Shown in pieces: positions 1 to 6,637 of a stretch of DNA of 10,533 bases. The stretch is from assembly GCA_964552655.1 (NCBI GenBank), contig CAZKHG010000070.1, forward strand, positions 1 through 10,533, written 5' to 3'. The stretch comes from CAZKHG01 sp964552655. Lineage in GTDB: Bacteria > Bacteroidota > Bacteroidia > Bacteroidales > Tenuifilaceae. Below the pieces are notes generated by a model. That model had not been told where the DNA came from. It did no database searches and saw nothing but the letters and a program-made list of their open reading frames with translations. A program made the translations under genes and the position numbers. Each line of letters begins with the position of its first letter. Positions within the stretch are counted from its first letter, which is position 1.

Positions 1-1630
1 ATACCTTGAAAGCACTGTTCCTCTTACCATATTTGACCCTTCGTCAGAAGGAGCGGGAACCCATACCATTACTTACAGCTATACGGATGGGAATGGGTGT
101 AAATCAACGGCAAATTCTGATATTCTGGTAAAATCTCTGCCTGTTGTATCAATAAGCACAACAAACCCCTTGAGCTACTGTCAGGGGGATGTTATCAGTA
201 CCTTGTTCACTGCCTTGCCCTCCAGTGCAAGTTCATACCAATGGTTGCTTAATGGGAACCCGATTACATCTGCTACAAATCAAACCTATACTGCGACTAC
301 AGCAGGTGGTTATGCTGTTCAGGCAGTGGAAAATGGATGCACTGCAACCAGTTCAACTACAACGGTTACGATAAATAACCTACCAACTGTTACCTTTGGC
401 GCATTAAACCCAGTTTGTGCAGATGCAACTCCGATTACACTCTCACAAGGCAGTCCAAATGGCGGCACTTATGGTGGAATAGGTGTTACTGGTAACACTT
501 TTGATCCCCAGGTTGCAGGTGCCGGATCACATGCATTAACCTACACTTATACCGATGCTAACAGCTGCACCAACTCAGCAACTTCAACAATAATGGTAAA
601 TGCATTACCTGTTGTTGATCTTGGGTTGGACAGAACCGTAGATGTGGACATCACGCTTGATGCAGGAACTGGTTATACCTCGTATTTATGGCAGGATAAT
701 TCAACTGGTCAAACATTCACAGTTACAGAAACCGGTAATTACTCCGTTTCGGTTACTGATGCCAACGGATGCCAGGGGTACGATGGGGTCCATATTGTAA
801 GGGTTCAGCAGTACGATGTGATTATCTCAGAGCTGATTTCGCCTGTTACCAAATGCTATGAGAATGAAGCATCACCTATTACTGTTAAACTGACAAACAG
901 GGGAACTCATACATACACCACAGGGGAAAGTATTCAGGTAAGCTACAGGATTGCCTCAGGTACTCCAGTAGTTGAAACGCTGAATTTCTCGTCGGATTTC
1001 GCCCAAAACGCCACATCAAACTTTACATTCAGCCAGAATGTTCTGCTAAGTTCGGGAGCACATCAATTTACAATTAACACTGTTATTTCATCTGTTCCGG
1101 GCGAGGTATTTAATACCAGTATTACAATACACCCGTTGCCGGATATGGAGTTTGGCCAGGATACTCTGAAGCTGGAAACAAATGAATTCCCTTACCTGCT
1201 TGCTTCAAATAACCCCGGACCGGGTTATCTTTGGAATAATGGCAGTACTTCTGCATCAATAACCATAACTAATTATGGGAAGTATTGGGTAACTGTAACT
1301 GATAATAACGGGTGCAAGGATACTGATACCTTATGGGTTGATCGGCCAAGTGCTGTAGAAAGGATACCTGGGACTAACACAGTAATCTCACTCTATCCGA
1401 ATCCTATTGTTGATGAGCTGAATATCTCGATTGATTCCGATAAACAGGAAATATTTACCGTTGAAATCCTCAACCCACAAGGGCAGATAATGAAAAAGTT
1501 TAGATCACAACTCACTGCATCTTTCAGGGACAAACTAGCCATGAACGGGTACACACCGGGTATTTACCTGATCCGTGTTAGCAGCGCCAGAGGTTCCGCA
1601 GTATTTAAGGTAGTTGTGCAGAAGGAGTAA
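1..1630 (+). CDS. Large modular surface/secreted protein with T9SS type A sorting domain (5' end outside window)
   Basis: The reading frame is already open at base 2, so the start lies outside the window; 542 C-terminal residues are visible. They form small extracellular beta modules. Visible residues 1-50 are the end of one module (FDP..GAGTHTITY.YTD.NGC), and residues 131-206 carry a full copy of the same type (GGTY.G.GV.GNTFDP..AGAGSH). Residues 51-130 are Ig-like (YQWLLNG). Residues 207-266 and about 380-448 are related modules (YLW..STG, then VTDANGC or VTDNNGC). Residues 271-376 resemble a CARDB-like domain. The last 80 residues (LYPNP, then GIYLIRV) are a T9SS type A tail, which in this family directs outer-membrane export and surface anchoring or release. 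A role as adhesin or matrix protein is inferred; no enzymatic domain is visible. A strong hairpin follows the stop codon. Confidence 0.85.
   Translation, partial: YLESTVPLTIFDPSSEGAGTHTITYSYTDGNGCKSTANSDILVKSLPVVSISTTNPLSYCQGDVISTLFTALPSSASSYQWLLNGNPITSATNQTYTATTAGGYAVQAVENGCTATSSTTTVTINNLPTVTFGALNPVCADATPITLSQGSPNGGTYGGIGVTGNTFDPQVAGAGSHALTYTYTDANSCTNSATSTIMVNALPVVDLGLDRTVDVDITLDAGTGYTSYLWQDNSTGQTFTVTETGNYSVSVTDANGCQGYDGVHIVRVQQYDVIISELISPVTKCYENEASPITVKLTNRGTHTYTTGESIQVSYRIASGTPVVETLNFSSDFAQNATSNFTFSQNVLLSSGAHQFTINTVISSVPGEVFNTSITIHPLPDMEFGQDTLKLETNEFPYLLASNNPGPGYLWNNGSTSASITITNYGKYWVTVTDNNGCKDTDTLWVDRPSAVERIPGTNTVISLYPNPIVDELNISIDSDKQEIFTVEILNPQGQIMKKFRSQLTASFRDKLAMNGYTPGIYLIRVSSARGSAVFKVVVQKE
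32..600 (+). repeat. Diverged intragenic module repeat, about 468-base period
   Basis: The protein segment beginning FDPSSEGAGTHTITY (codons from base 32) recurs as FDPQVAGAGSHALTY (codons from base 500), 156 residues later. Both end in a YTD.N.C motif followed by a valine-rich strand. The bases have diverged, so this is an old protein-domain duplication and not a recent DNA repeat. More copies probably lie upstream of the window. Confidence 0.7.
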
Positions 1631-1632
1631 AG

Positions 1633-1661
1633 AAAAGGGGCTGAAAAAATCAGCCCCTTTT
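1633..1661. terminator. Bidirectional rho-independent-type terminator between surface-protein gene and truA
   Basis: A perfect 12-bp stem (AAAAGGGGCTGA paired with TCAGCCCCTTTT) closes on a five-base A loop at 1645-1649. It starts two bases after the surface-protein stop. Its A and T flanks give a U-tract in either direction. The right arm contains the last bases of the truA stop codon (1660-1662), so one hairpin can serve both converging genes. Confidence 0.85.
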
Positions 1662-2436
1662 ATATGTTCATCAGCCACCTTGGCTCATAGCTGATCTCCT
1701 CGCCGGGGTAGTAAACCCTTTCCAGGTAAAGTCCCGATGGAGGTGCGGTAAATTGCGAGGGTACTTCAGAATAGGTTTTAAAGAACTGCAATATATCCTT
1801 CTGGGAAAGTTTTCCTTTACCAACCTCAGCAAGCACACCAACTACTCGCCTTACCATCCGCCAAAGGAAATGTGAACCAACAATGTGTATCAGCAAGGAA
1901 TCATCAATTTCAAATATTTTGAGGAATTTTAGTTCCACTTTAGTGGACTCATCCTCTTTTTCAGTTTGACCGAATGACCTGAAATCTTTCATCCCTTCAA
2001 AAAGAAGGGTGGCATCAGCCATGGCTTTAGTGTTAAGACTCTCTTTTATCCACCAGGAAAAATCCTTCCCAAAGGCTGTTCTGCGTTTCGAAATATGATA
2101 AACGTAGCTGCGGGCTATGGCATCGTATCGGGCGTGAAATTTGGGGTGTACCTTTTCCATGCCTAAAATATTGATTGCCGAAGGCAATTTTTCGTTCAGC
2201 CTAACCCTGGCTACGTGCGGGGGCATTGCAGTTTGAACATCCAAATGAGCTACCTGGGCTAATGCATGTACCCCTGCATCGGTGCGCCCTGATCCATACA
2301 GCTCAAAATCATCCACTTCATATACCTCCCGACAGGCGTCCATGAGCTTGCCCATAACCGTGGGCAAATCCTTCTGGAATTGCCATCCCCTGAACCGGGA
2401 ACCATCGTACTCTAATGTGATCTTAAACCTGGGCAT
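1660..2436 (-). CDS. truA: tRNA pseudouridine(38-40) synthase TruA
   Basis: This enzyme isomerises uridines 38, 39 and 40 in the anticodon arm of many tRNAs to pseudouridine, which supports reading-frame maintenance. The 258 residues match the usual family length. The N-terminal strand (FKITLEYDGSRFRGWQ) is typical. The catalytic motif GRTDAGVHALAQ places the essential aspartate at residue 53. The C-terminal half has the conserved FLWRMVRRVVGVL segment (RNA-binding and core domain) and a proline-rich end typical of TruA (FTAPPSGLYLERVYYP). The ATG at 2436 matches the usual TruA N-terminus. The gene is monocistronic as far as can be seen, with a candidate promoter just upstream and the shared terminator at its 3' end. 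Confidence 0.97.
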   Translation of the reverse strand: MPRFKITLEYDGSRFRGWQFQKDLPTVMGKLMDACREVYEVDDFELYGSGRTDAGVHALAQVAHLDVQTAMPPHVARVRLNEKLPSAINILGMEKVHPKFHARYDAIARSYVYHISKRRTAFGKDFSWWIKESLNTKAMADATLLFEGMKDFRSFGQTEKEDESTKVELKFLKIFEIDDSLLIHIVGSHFLWRMVRRVVGVLAEVGKGKLSQKDILQFFKTYSEVPSQFTAPPSGLYLERVYYPGEEISYEPRWLMNI

Positions 2437-2447
2437 CAGTTTTTTTC

Positions 2448-2477
2448 CAAAGTTATAATATCTTCATTATTCCCAAT
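2448..2477 (-). promoter_or_regulatory. Candidate Bacteroidetes-type promoter for truA
   Basis: Read on the minus strand, TAACTTTG (2455-2448) matches the TAnnTTTG -7 consensus exactly. A weaker -33 element, TTGG (2477-2474), lies about 18 bases upstream. The -7 box ends 11 bases before the truA ATG, implying a very short leader. The -33 match is imperfect, so confidence is moderate. Confidence 0.4.
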
Positions 2478-2585
2478 TTTTTATTTCAAATTTTGATATA
2501 TTTTCCTGATTCCTAAAATATTATCATAATAGTTCAAAAACTTTTTCAGGTTTGGAATGTTTCTATGGAATAAAAAACGCTCGCC

Positions 2586-3182
2586 ATGAAAACTTTACAA
2601 TATCTTATGGTATTTTCCATGATGCTTGTTACACAAGCCCTATTCCCGGTAACCCATACAATTACCCAATCTGGTTTTTCGTTCTCCCCATCTACCCTAA
2701 CTGTTAATGTAGGGGATGTTGTCCGATGGGTGTGGACTGAAGGGGAGCATACCACTACATCAAAAACTATCCCTGTTGGGGCACAATTGTGGAATTCACC
2801 ACTGAATTCATCAAACACATCATTTGAGTACACAGTAACCGTAGCCGGAACTTACAATTATAAGTGCACTCCTCATGAAACAATGGGTATGGTTGGTTCA
2901 TTCACTGCAATTGGTGCAACCGAAGTTAACTCTGAAAGAATTACTGATTTTAAACTATTCCCTAACCCTTTCAATGATAAAATCACAATAAATAGCATCA
3001 ACAAAATCAATTCTGTGGAAATCTATGATATTACCGGGAAGCTTAATTCAAGGTTGACCTTTGATGATTTTTTTGAAAGTTCATCAAGGGTGGTTGATTT
3101 ATCAACCCTTCATTCCGGAGTTTATATTGCAATCATCAACGGGGATAAGAAAAAGGGAGCATATAAGCTGGTTAAGAAATAG
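2586..3182 (+). CDS. Secreted plastocyanin/azurin-like cupredoxin with T9SS type A sorting domain
   Basis: This is a 198-residue exported blue-copper-type protein. Residues 1-19 are a hydrophobic signal peptide. Residues 25-108 form a cupredoxin domain (FSFSPSTLTVNVGDVVRWVW, then a histidine in GEHTTTS). The type 1 copper ligands can be read as His55, Cys94, His97 and Met102; the CTPHETMGM spacing C-x2-H-x4-M is that of plastocyanin. Residues 123-198 (LFPNPFNDKITI, IYDITGK, LHSGVYIAII) form a T9SS type A tail. Small cupredoxins usually carry electrons between redox enzymes. The tail implies delivery to the cell surface or medium and not simple periplasmic residence. No partner oxidase or reductase is adjacent. 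It converges on the DUF1858 gene with a 4-base gap. I found no good promoter match upstream. Confidence 0.88.
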   Translation: MKTLQYLMVFSMMLVTQALFPVTHTITQSGFSFSPSTLTVNVGDVVRWVWTEGEHTTTSKTIPVGAQLWNSPLNSSNTSFEYTVTVAGTYNYKCTPHETMGMVGSFTAIGATEVNSERITDFKLFPNPFNDKITINSINKINSVEIYDITGKLNSRLTFDDFFESSSRVVDLSTLHSGVYIAIINGDKKKGAYKLVKK

Positions 3183-3186
3183 GATA

Positions 3187-3393
3187 TTAATGCAATAAAC
3201 CATTAATCTGGCTAACAATTTCTTCTATTTCCACATCGGACAAACCCTTTAACTCAGCCAGTTCGCCCAGTGTGCCCCAAACCGGTTCCCCACAAATGAT
3301 GCAAACAATGCCTTTATCTCGAAGAAGATTTACAGATTCAGGTACCTGAACAACAAGGTCCTCTGTTGCGATATCTCTTGTAATTACAGCCAA
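3187..3393 (-). CDS. DUF1858 (ScdA N-terminal-like) small disulfide/thiol protein, TTG start
   Basis: This 68-residue protein resembles DUF1858, the hybrid-cluster-associated domain also found at the N-terminus of ScdA/RIC-type di-iron repair proteins. It shows ITRDIATEDLV near the start, a CIICG motif (Cys30, Cys33), and a helical tail ending in an EIEEIVSQIN helix. The molecular role of stand-alone members is not established; a thiol redox or cluster-related role is suggested by the paired cysteines. No ATG is available: the frame is blocked by a stop at 3414-3412, and the first canonical start is TTG at 3393, seven bases after the stop of the OsmC gene. Translation coupled to the upstream osmC-like gene is therefore likely. 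The TTG choice is inferred; an ATT two codons earlier is a remote alternative. Confidence 0.75.
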   Translation of the reverse strand: MAVITRDIATEDLVVQVPESVNLLRDKGIVCIICGEPVWGTLGELAELKGLSDVEIEEIVSQINGLLH

Positions 3394-3400
3394 AGGAATA

Positions 3401-3823
3401 CTATTCTTCGTTTACTCTAACCTCATGGCTTATAGCCATACCCTTTCGATAAGCAGCGCTTACACCACAATATCTTTCTTCAGACAAGCTAATTGCCTTT
3501 TCTAATTTGTCCATCGGAAGGTTAGTCCCGGTAAATTCGTAAATAACCTTCATTTCGGTGTAGTGTTTTGGGTGCTCCTCGGTTTGCAAAGCTTCCACCC
3601 AAACCCGGAATTTTTTTACTTCAACTTTCATCTTCTGAAGGATAGAGATAACATCCATCCCGGTACACCCTGCAAGGGCAACCAGCATAAGGGGTTTAGG
3701 GCGTGGCCCTTTATTGGTGCCGCCAACCTTCTCATCAGCATCAAGCATGAGCTTGTGCCCGGTTACATCGGCTTTAAATGCCAGTCCACTTTGCCAATCG
3801 GCGTAAATCGATACCTTTTCCAT
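3401..3823 (-). CDS. OsmC/Ohr-family peroxiredoxin-like protein
   Basis: This 140-residue protein has the compact fold signature of the OsmC family, whose best-studied members reduce organic hydroperoxides with two cysteines. The first cysteine is Cys53 in the helix RPKPLMLVALAGCTGMDVI. The second is Cys119 in SEERYCGVSAAY. The spacing and the CTGMDVISIL motif look closer to the YhfA-like OsmC subfamily than to classical Ohr. The exact substrate of that subfamily is unclear. It is the first gene of a two-gene leftward unit with the DUF1858 protein, separated by 7 bases. Both products carry paired reactive cysteines, which suggests a shared thiol or sulfur job. The start ATG at 3823 fits the family's N-terminus. 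Confidence 0.9.
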   Translation of the reverse strand: MEKVSIYADWQSGLAFKADVTGHKLMLDADEKVGGTNKGPRPKPLMLVALAGCTGMDVISILQKMKVEVKKFRVWVEALQTEEHPKHYTEMKVIYEFTGTNLPMDKLEKAISLSEERYCGVSAAYRKGMAISHEVRVNEE

Positions 3824-3933
3824 AAGTTATTATTTTTAGATATTAACAGTAAAAATATGCTTTTTGTTTAGTTAAAACCCGGTACTCAGATAAACAATTC
3901 TCAGAAAAACCTGTTTATAAAATAAAAACGATT

Positions 3934-4116
3934 ATGTTTAAACTGCTTGCTATAACTGCAATCCTTTTATTAGCTGTATTTGCTGTTCTGTCGGTTATAC
4001 AGGTTCTAACCAAAAAACCACTGAGCTCCGGGAGCTGCAAAAACAACTCCGAAAGATTGGGAACCACCTGTAGCTGCGGACAGAATGAATCATGTTCATC
4101 ACCCGGAACAAACTAA
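3934..4116 (+). CDS. Small single-pass membrane protein with NqrM-like four-cysteine tail
   Basis: This 60-residue protein has one N-terminal transmembrane helix (about residues 4-24), a short basic linker (LTKKPL), then a cysteine cluster at Cys35, Cys46, Cys48 and Cys54. Helix, basic linker, GSC, C-x-C and a final Cys resemble NqrM (PF04400, formerly DUF539). NqrM is the small maturation factor thought to deliver iron to the Fe centre between NqrD and NqrE of the sodium-pumping NADH:quinone reductase. The match is by pattern only, and the loop between the first two cysteines is not the classical glycine-rich one. No nqr gene is in the window. Alternatives are a generic metal-binding membrane peptide or an uncharacterised Bacteroidetes family. 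It sits 121 bases before ddl on the same strand, but ddl has its own candidate promoter. Confidence 0.6.
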   Translation: MFKLLAITAILLLAVFAVLSVIQVLTKKPLSSGSCKNNSERLGTTCSCGQNESCSSPGTN

Positions 4117-4184
4117 CATCCCTACTTTTTCCTTTGTATTATTGGCTATTACTAAATAATTCCCCTATAATTCATTAGGATTAG

Positions 4185-4217
4185 CTTGATAAGCACAATC
4201 TTTTTTCAATATCTTTG
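4185..4217 (+). promoter_or_regulatory. Candidate Bacteroidetes-type promoter for ddl
   Basis: TATCTTTG at 4210-4217 matches the TAnnTTTG -7 consensus exactly. CTTG at 4185-4188 is a one-mismatch -33 element 21 bases upstream. The -7 box ends 20 bases before the ddl ATG, giving a short leader. This suggests ddl is transcribed independently of the small upstream gene. Confidence 0.5.
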
Positions 4218-4237
4218 GGTTATCAATTTTTGATAAG

Positions 4238-5221
4238 ATGATCCCAAAAAAGAACATTGCAATACTTGCCGGAGGAAACTCCTCGGAAGAAGGCATTTCG
4301 CTGAGGAGTGCAGCCCAGATAACACAATGGCTCGACCAATCAAAATACAATGTTTTTACGATCCAGATCAAGGGAACTGAATGGACATTGAAACATCATG
4401 ATTTTGGCGATTTATTGGTAAATAAGGATGATTTTAGTGTTATAATCGGTAATAACAAAATCCTGTTCGATTGCGCGTTGATCGCTATTCATGGAACACC
4501 CGGTGAAAATGGTCTTTTACAGGGATACTTCGAGATGATGGGGATACCTTATACCACGGGTAGTACAATGAACACCGCTCTAACATTTAACAAATTTTAC
4601 TGCAAAGAGATGGTTCGGGAGACTGGCGTTAACCTGGCGAAAGGGATTATGCTTAAAGTGGGTCAAAAGGTTGATCCCGAAAGCATTATTAACCAGCTTG
4701 GCCTGCCAGTTTTTGTAAAGCCTAACGAGAGTGGCAGCAGCTATGGCGTAAGTAAAGTTAAAAACCATGAAGATTTACTCCCCGCAATTCAAAATGCTTT
4801 TAACGAGGATAAAACAATCCTGATAGAGGAGTATATTGCCGGAAGGGAGCTGACCTGCGGTTTGGTAAAAACATCGGAGCAGGAATTCATTTTCCCGGTT
4901 ACAGAGATTCTTCCCAAAAATGAATTTTTCGATTACAACGCCAAGTACCTGAACCAATCGGAAGAAGTTACACCGGCCGAAATAACTACAGAACTGTCGG
5001 ACAGGATCAAGCTCCTGTCATCAAAAATATACGATAGGCTCAATTGCAGAGGAATTGTAAGGATTGATTATATATTCAGCAATAACAGGTTGTATTTTCT
5101 GGAAATCAACACAGTACCAGGAATGAGCGATGCCAGCATTGTACCCCAACAGGTAAAAGCGATGGGGAAAAATATGGGAGAAATTTTTGATCTGGTGATC
5201 ACCGATGCATTGAATCGTTAG
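4238..5221 (+). CDS. ddl: D-alanine--D-alanine ligase (ATP-grasp)
   Basis: This cytoplasmic enzyme joins two D-alanines with ATP for peptidoglycan precursor synthesis. The 327 residues show the full ATP-grasp layout: N-terminal AGGNSSEEGIS with Glu17 (equivalent of E. coli DdlB Glu15), HGTPGENGLLQG, FVKPNESGSSYGVSKV (Lys161, Ser167), EEYIAGRELTCG, the omega-loop motif FFDYNAKY, and the metal site Asp277, Glu289, Asn291 in FLEINTVPGM. The omega-loop residue Tyr237 (as in AKY of DdlB) indicates a D-Ala-D-Ala enzyme; D-lactate-forming ligases of lactic acid bacteria have Phe there. All expected catalytic residues seem present. It stands alone here, away from any mur cluster, and converges on the CDGSH gene with a 6-base gap. 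Confidence 0.97.
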   Translation: MIPKKNIAILAGGNSSEEGISLRSAAQITQWLDQSKYNVFTIQIKGTEWTLKHHDFGDLLVNKDDFSVIIGNNKILFDCALIAIHGTPGENGLLQGYFEMMGIPYTTGSTMNTALTFNKFYCKEMVRETGVNLAKGIMLKVGQKVDPESIINQLGLPVFVKPNESGSSYGVSKVKNHEDLLPAIQNAFNEDKTILIEEYIAGRELTCGLVKTSEQEFIFPVTEILPKNEFFDYNAKYLNQSEEVTPAEITTELSDRIKLLSSKIYDRLNCRGIVRIDYIFSNNRLYFLEINTVPGMSDASIVPQQVKAMGKNMGEIFDLVITDALNR

Positions 5222-5227
5222 CCTGCT

Positions 5228-5428
5228 TTACCACGAATAGAATTTTTTATGAGTTCCGTCACAAAAGGGCTTCCCTTTTGAACGGCCACAAGCGCAAAGA
5301 AAAGTTTCGTTACCCTCAACCTTTACTTCTTTTCCATCAATCCCGATGATATTAAAGTTGCCGGTTATCTTAATGGGACCGGTTTTTTTCACCTTTAAAA
5401 CGGCTGAAATTGGTTTCTGCTCATCCAT
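5228..5428 (-). CDS. Small CDGSH iron-sulfur domain protein
   Basis: This 66-residue protein consists of little more than one CDGSH (mitoNEET-like) domain. The cluster ligands are Cys45, Cys47, Cys56 and His60 (CACGRSKGKPFCDGTH), the 3Cys-1His set that binds a labile, redox-active [2Fe-2S] cluster. A preceding beta-rich segment (GPIKITGNFNIIGIDGKEV) is typical of bacterial members. The exact function is unknown; proposed roles for the family are electron or cluster transfer. Its ATG lies 3 bases after the stop of the upstream YjdI-CDGSH gene, so the two are very probably co-translated. Its domain resembles the C-terminal domain of that neighbour, consistent with an old duplication. Confidence 0.93.
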   Translation of the reverse strand: MDEQKPISAVLKVKKTGPIKITGNFNIIGIDGKEVKVEGNETFLCACGRSKGKPFCDGTHKKFYSW

Positions 5429-5431
5429 CTG

Positions 5432-5917
5432 CTAATCCTCCTGATCTTTAAACCCCACCTTGAAGTGGGTGCCATCACAATAAGGATGATTGCCAGTATT
5501 CCCGCATCGGCAGAGCGAGGCAATTTGCATTGATTTTATGCTGTTCCCGTCCTCCCCTTCAATTTTAAATTTACCTGAAACCAGAATGGGACCATTTTTC
5601 ATAATCTGAATTTTAACCGGCTCCTCGCCAAATTTCCCTTCGAACGTTAAATCATCCTCCTTAATGGATTTTGGAGATTTTTCAAGCCTGTTTTTTTCAG
5701 TATCATTCCATTTAAAGGTGAGAGCGCTGGTGGGGCATTCGTTTACAATGTCAATAATTTTGTCTGTTGATGCGCCTTCCATGTTCACCCAGGGTTTATT
5801 CCTGGGATTAAAAACCTCAAGCAGTTTAGTGTAGCAAATTGATGCATGTACACATTCCGAAGGCCTCCAGTAAACCGTAATATCCTTGTTGGAGTATTTT
5901 CTGTTATTTTTTTCCAT
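5432..5917 (-). CDS. YjdI-type (4Fe-4S) mono-cluster domain fused to CDGSH domain
   Basis: This 161-residue two-domain iron-sulfur protein carries a YjdI/Fer4_19-like domain at residues 8-70 (ITVYWRPSECVHASIC, then NECPTSALTF). Visible cysteines are Cys22, Cys28 and Cys61, in the CVHA..C and ECP contexts of that family. Residues 96-155 are a CDGSH domain with ligands Cys136, Cys138, Cys147 and His151 (CRCGNTGNHPYCDGTH). The linker between them is charged. The fusion suggests electron or cluster exchange between the two centres, which is inference. It is the first gene of a two-gene unit, and its partner is a stand-alone CDGSH protein. The ATG at 5917 gives a natural N-terminus; I see no convincing promoter in the 63-base gap upstream. 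Confidence 0.93.
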   Translation of the reverse strand: MEKNNRKYSNKDITVYWRPSECVHASICYTKLLEVFNPRNKPWVNMEGASTDKIIDIVNECPTSALTFKWNDTEKNRLEKSPKSIKEDDLTFEGKFGEEPVKIQIMKNGPILVSGKFKIEGEDGNSIKSMQIASLCRCGNTGNHPYCDGTHFKVGFKDQED

Positions 5918-5980
5918 AAATGTTTAATTCATTACCCCAAACAATAATGGTTTTGCTTTTGTTCGGCGCAAAAAAAAATT

Positions 5981-6487
5981 CTACTTCAGGACCACTAAAC
6001 ACCCGGCAATCAAATCGTGCAATGCTTGTTTCTTTTCAGTAAAACCGGCAATGATATAGCCAATCAGCATGGTCATATTGGTGATAATCCTTGAAAAGTA
6101 CCTGCCTGTGGCCCGGGCAAAAGAAACCCTGTTGCCTTCCATATCGGTAACCCGGATTCCCAGTGCCATTTTACCCAGGGTTCCGCCAAATTTCGACGAT
6201 TCCATCAGTGCATAGTACAACCATTGCATTACCAGGTTGAAGAGAATTGCCAGTATAACCAACCCGATAATCCAACCGATATTCAACCAGTTTCCATCCC
6301 TGAAAATATCTTTGGGATCGGTTATACCATCAATATTTGCTGCAAAAGCAATAATGCCCAGGATCACAGGAACGGCAACAATAAATCCGGCAGCAGATAT
6401 CACAAACCTGTCGATAATATATGCTACAAATCTAAGCCAAAACCCGGCATAACGGGGTTTAATGTTGTTTTCTGATATCACTTCCAT
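5981..6487 (-). CDS. RDD family integral membrane protein
   Basis: This 168-residue protein shows the RDD family hallmarks: a conserved arginine and aspartates around the first helix (RYAGFWLRFVAYIID, Arg19 and Asp26), the central GGTLGKMALGIRV motif, then RATGRYFSRI and QALHDLIAGCLVV near the C-terminus. Hydrophobic stretches at about 18-50, 67-95 and 131-149 suggest three or four membrane passes. RDD proteins have varied or unknown roles; some have been linked to ion exchange and others occur beside MoxR/BatA genes. Nothing here assigns a substrate. The gene lies 63 bases upstream of the YjdI-CDGSH gene on the same strand, so cotranscription is possible. It is divergent from the DUF4294 gene. 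Confidence 0.9.
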   Translation of the reverse strand: MEVISENNIKPRYAGFWLRFVAYIIDRFVISAAGFIVAVPVILGIIAFAANIDGITDPKDIFRDGNWLNIGWIIGLVILAILFNLVMQWLYYALMESSKFGGTLGKMALGIRVTDMEGNRVSFARATGRYFSRIITNMTMLIGYIIAGFTEKKQALHDLIAGCLVVLK

Positions 6488-6637
6488 AACTTTGGGGTTT
6501 TATTTGATGTGAAATTCAGAAAAAAAGTGTAGAATCCAAAATGTTTTGGTTTAAAGATTGATGGGATTCTAATCATTTTGAAATTTTTTATAACAAAAAA
6601 TGCTGTAAAACGTTAAAAGAGTTGCTGTTAGTGGTGA

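Noticed and set aside
2546..2833. Minus-strand open frame of 95 codons opposite the cupredoxin gene
   Set aside because: It lies opposite a clear signal peptide and copper-site coding region, and its translation shows no recognisable motif.
3186..3207. Inverted repeat ATTAATG / CATTAAT with an 8-base loop between the cupredoxin and DUF1858 ends
   Set aside because: The stem is only 7 bp and nearly all A/T with no T-run, so it is too weak to call a terminator.
3563..3871. Plus-strand open frame of 102 codons opposite the osmC-like gene
   Set aside because: It is antisense to a confident OsmC family gene, and its product has no domain-like pattern.
6487..6494. TAACTTTG on the plus strand at the start of the RDD gene, a match to the -7 promoter consensus
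   Set aside because: It would need a leader of about 140 bases to reach the DUF4294 gene and lacks a clear -33 partner, so I do not call it a promoter.
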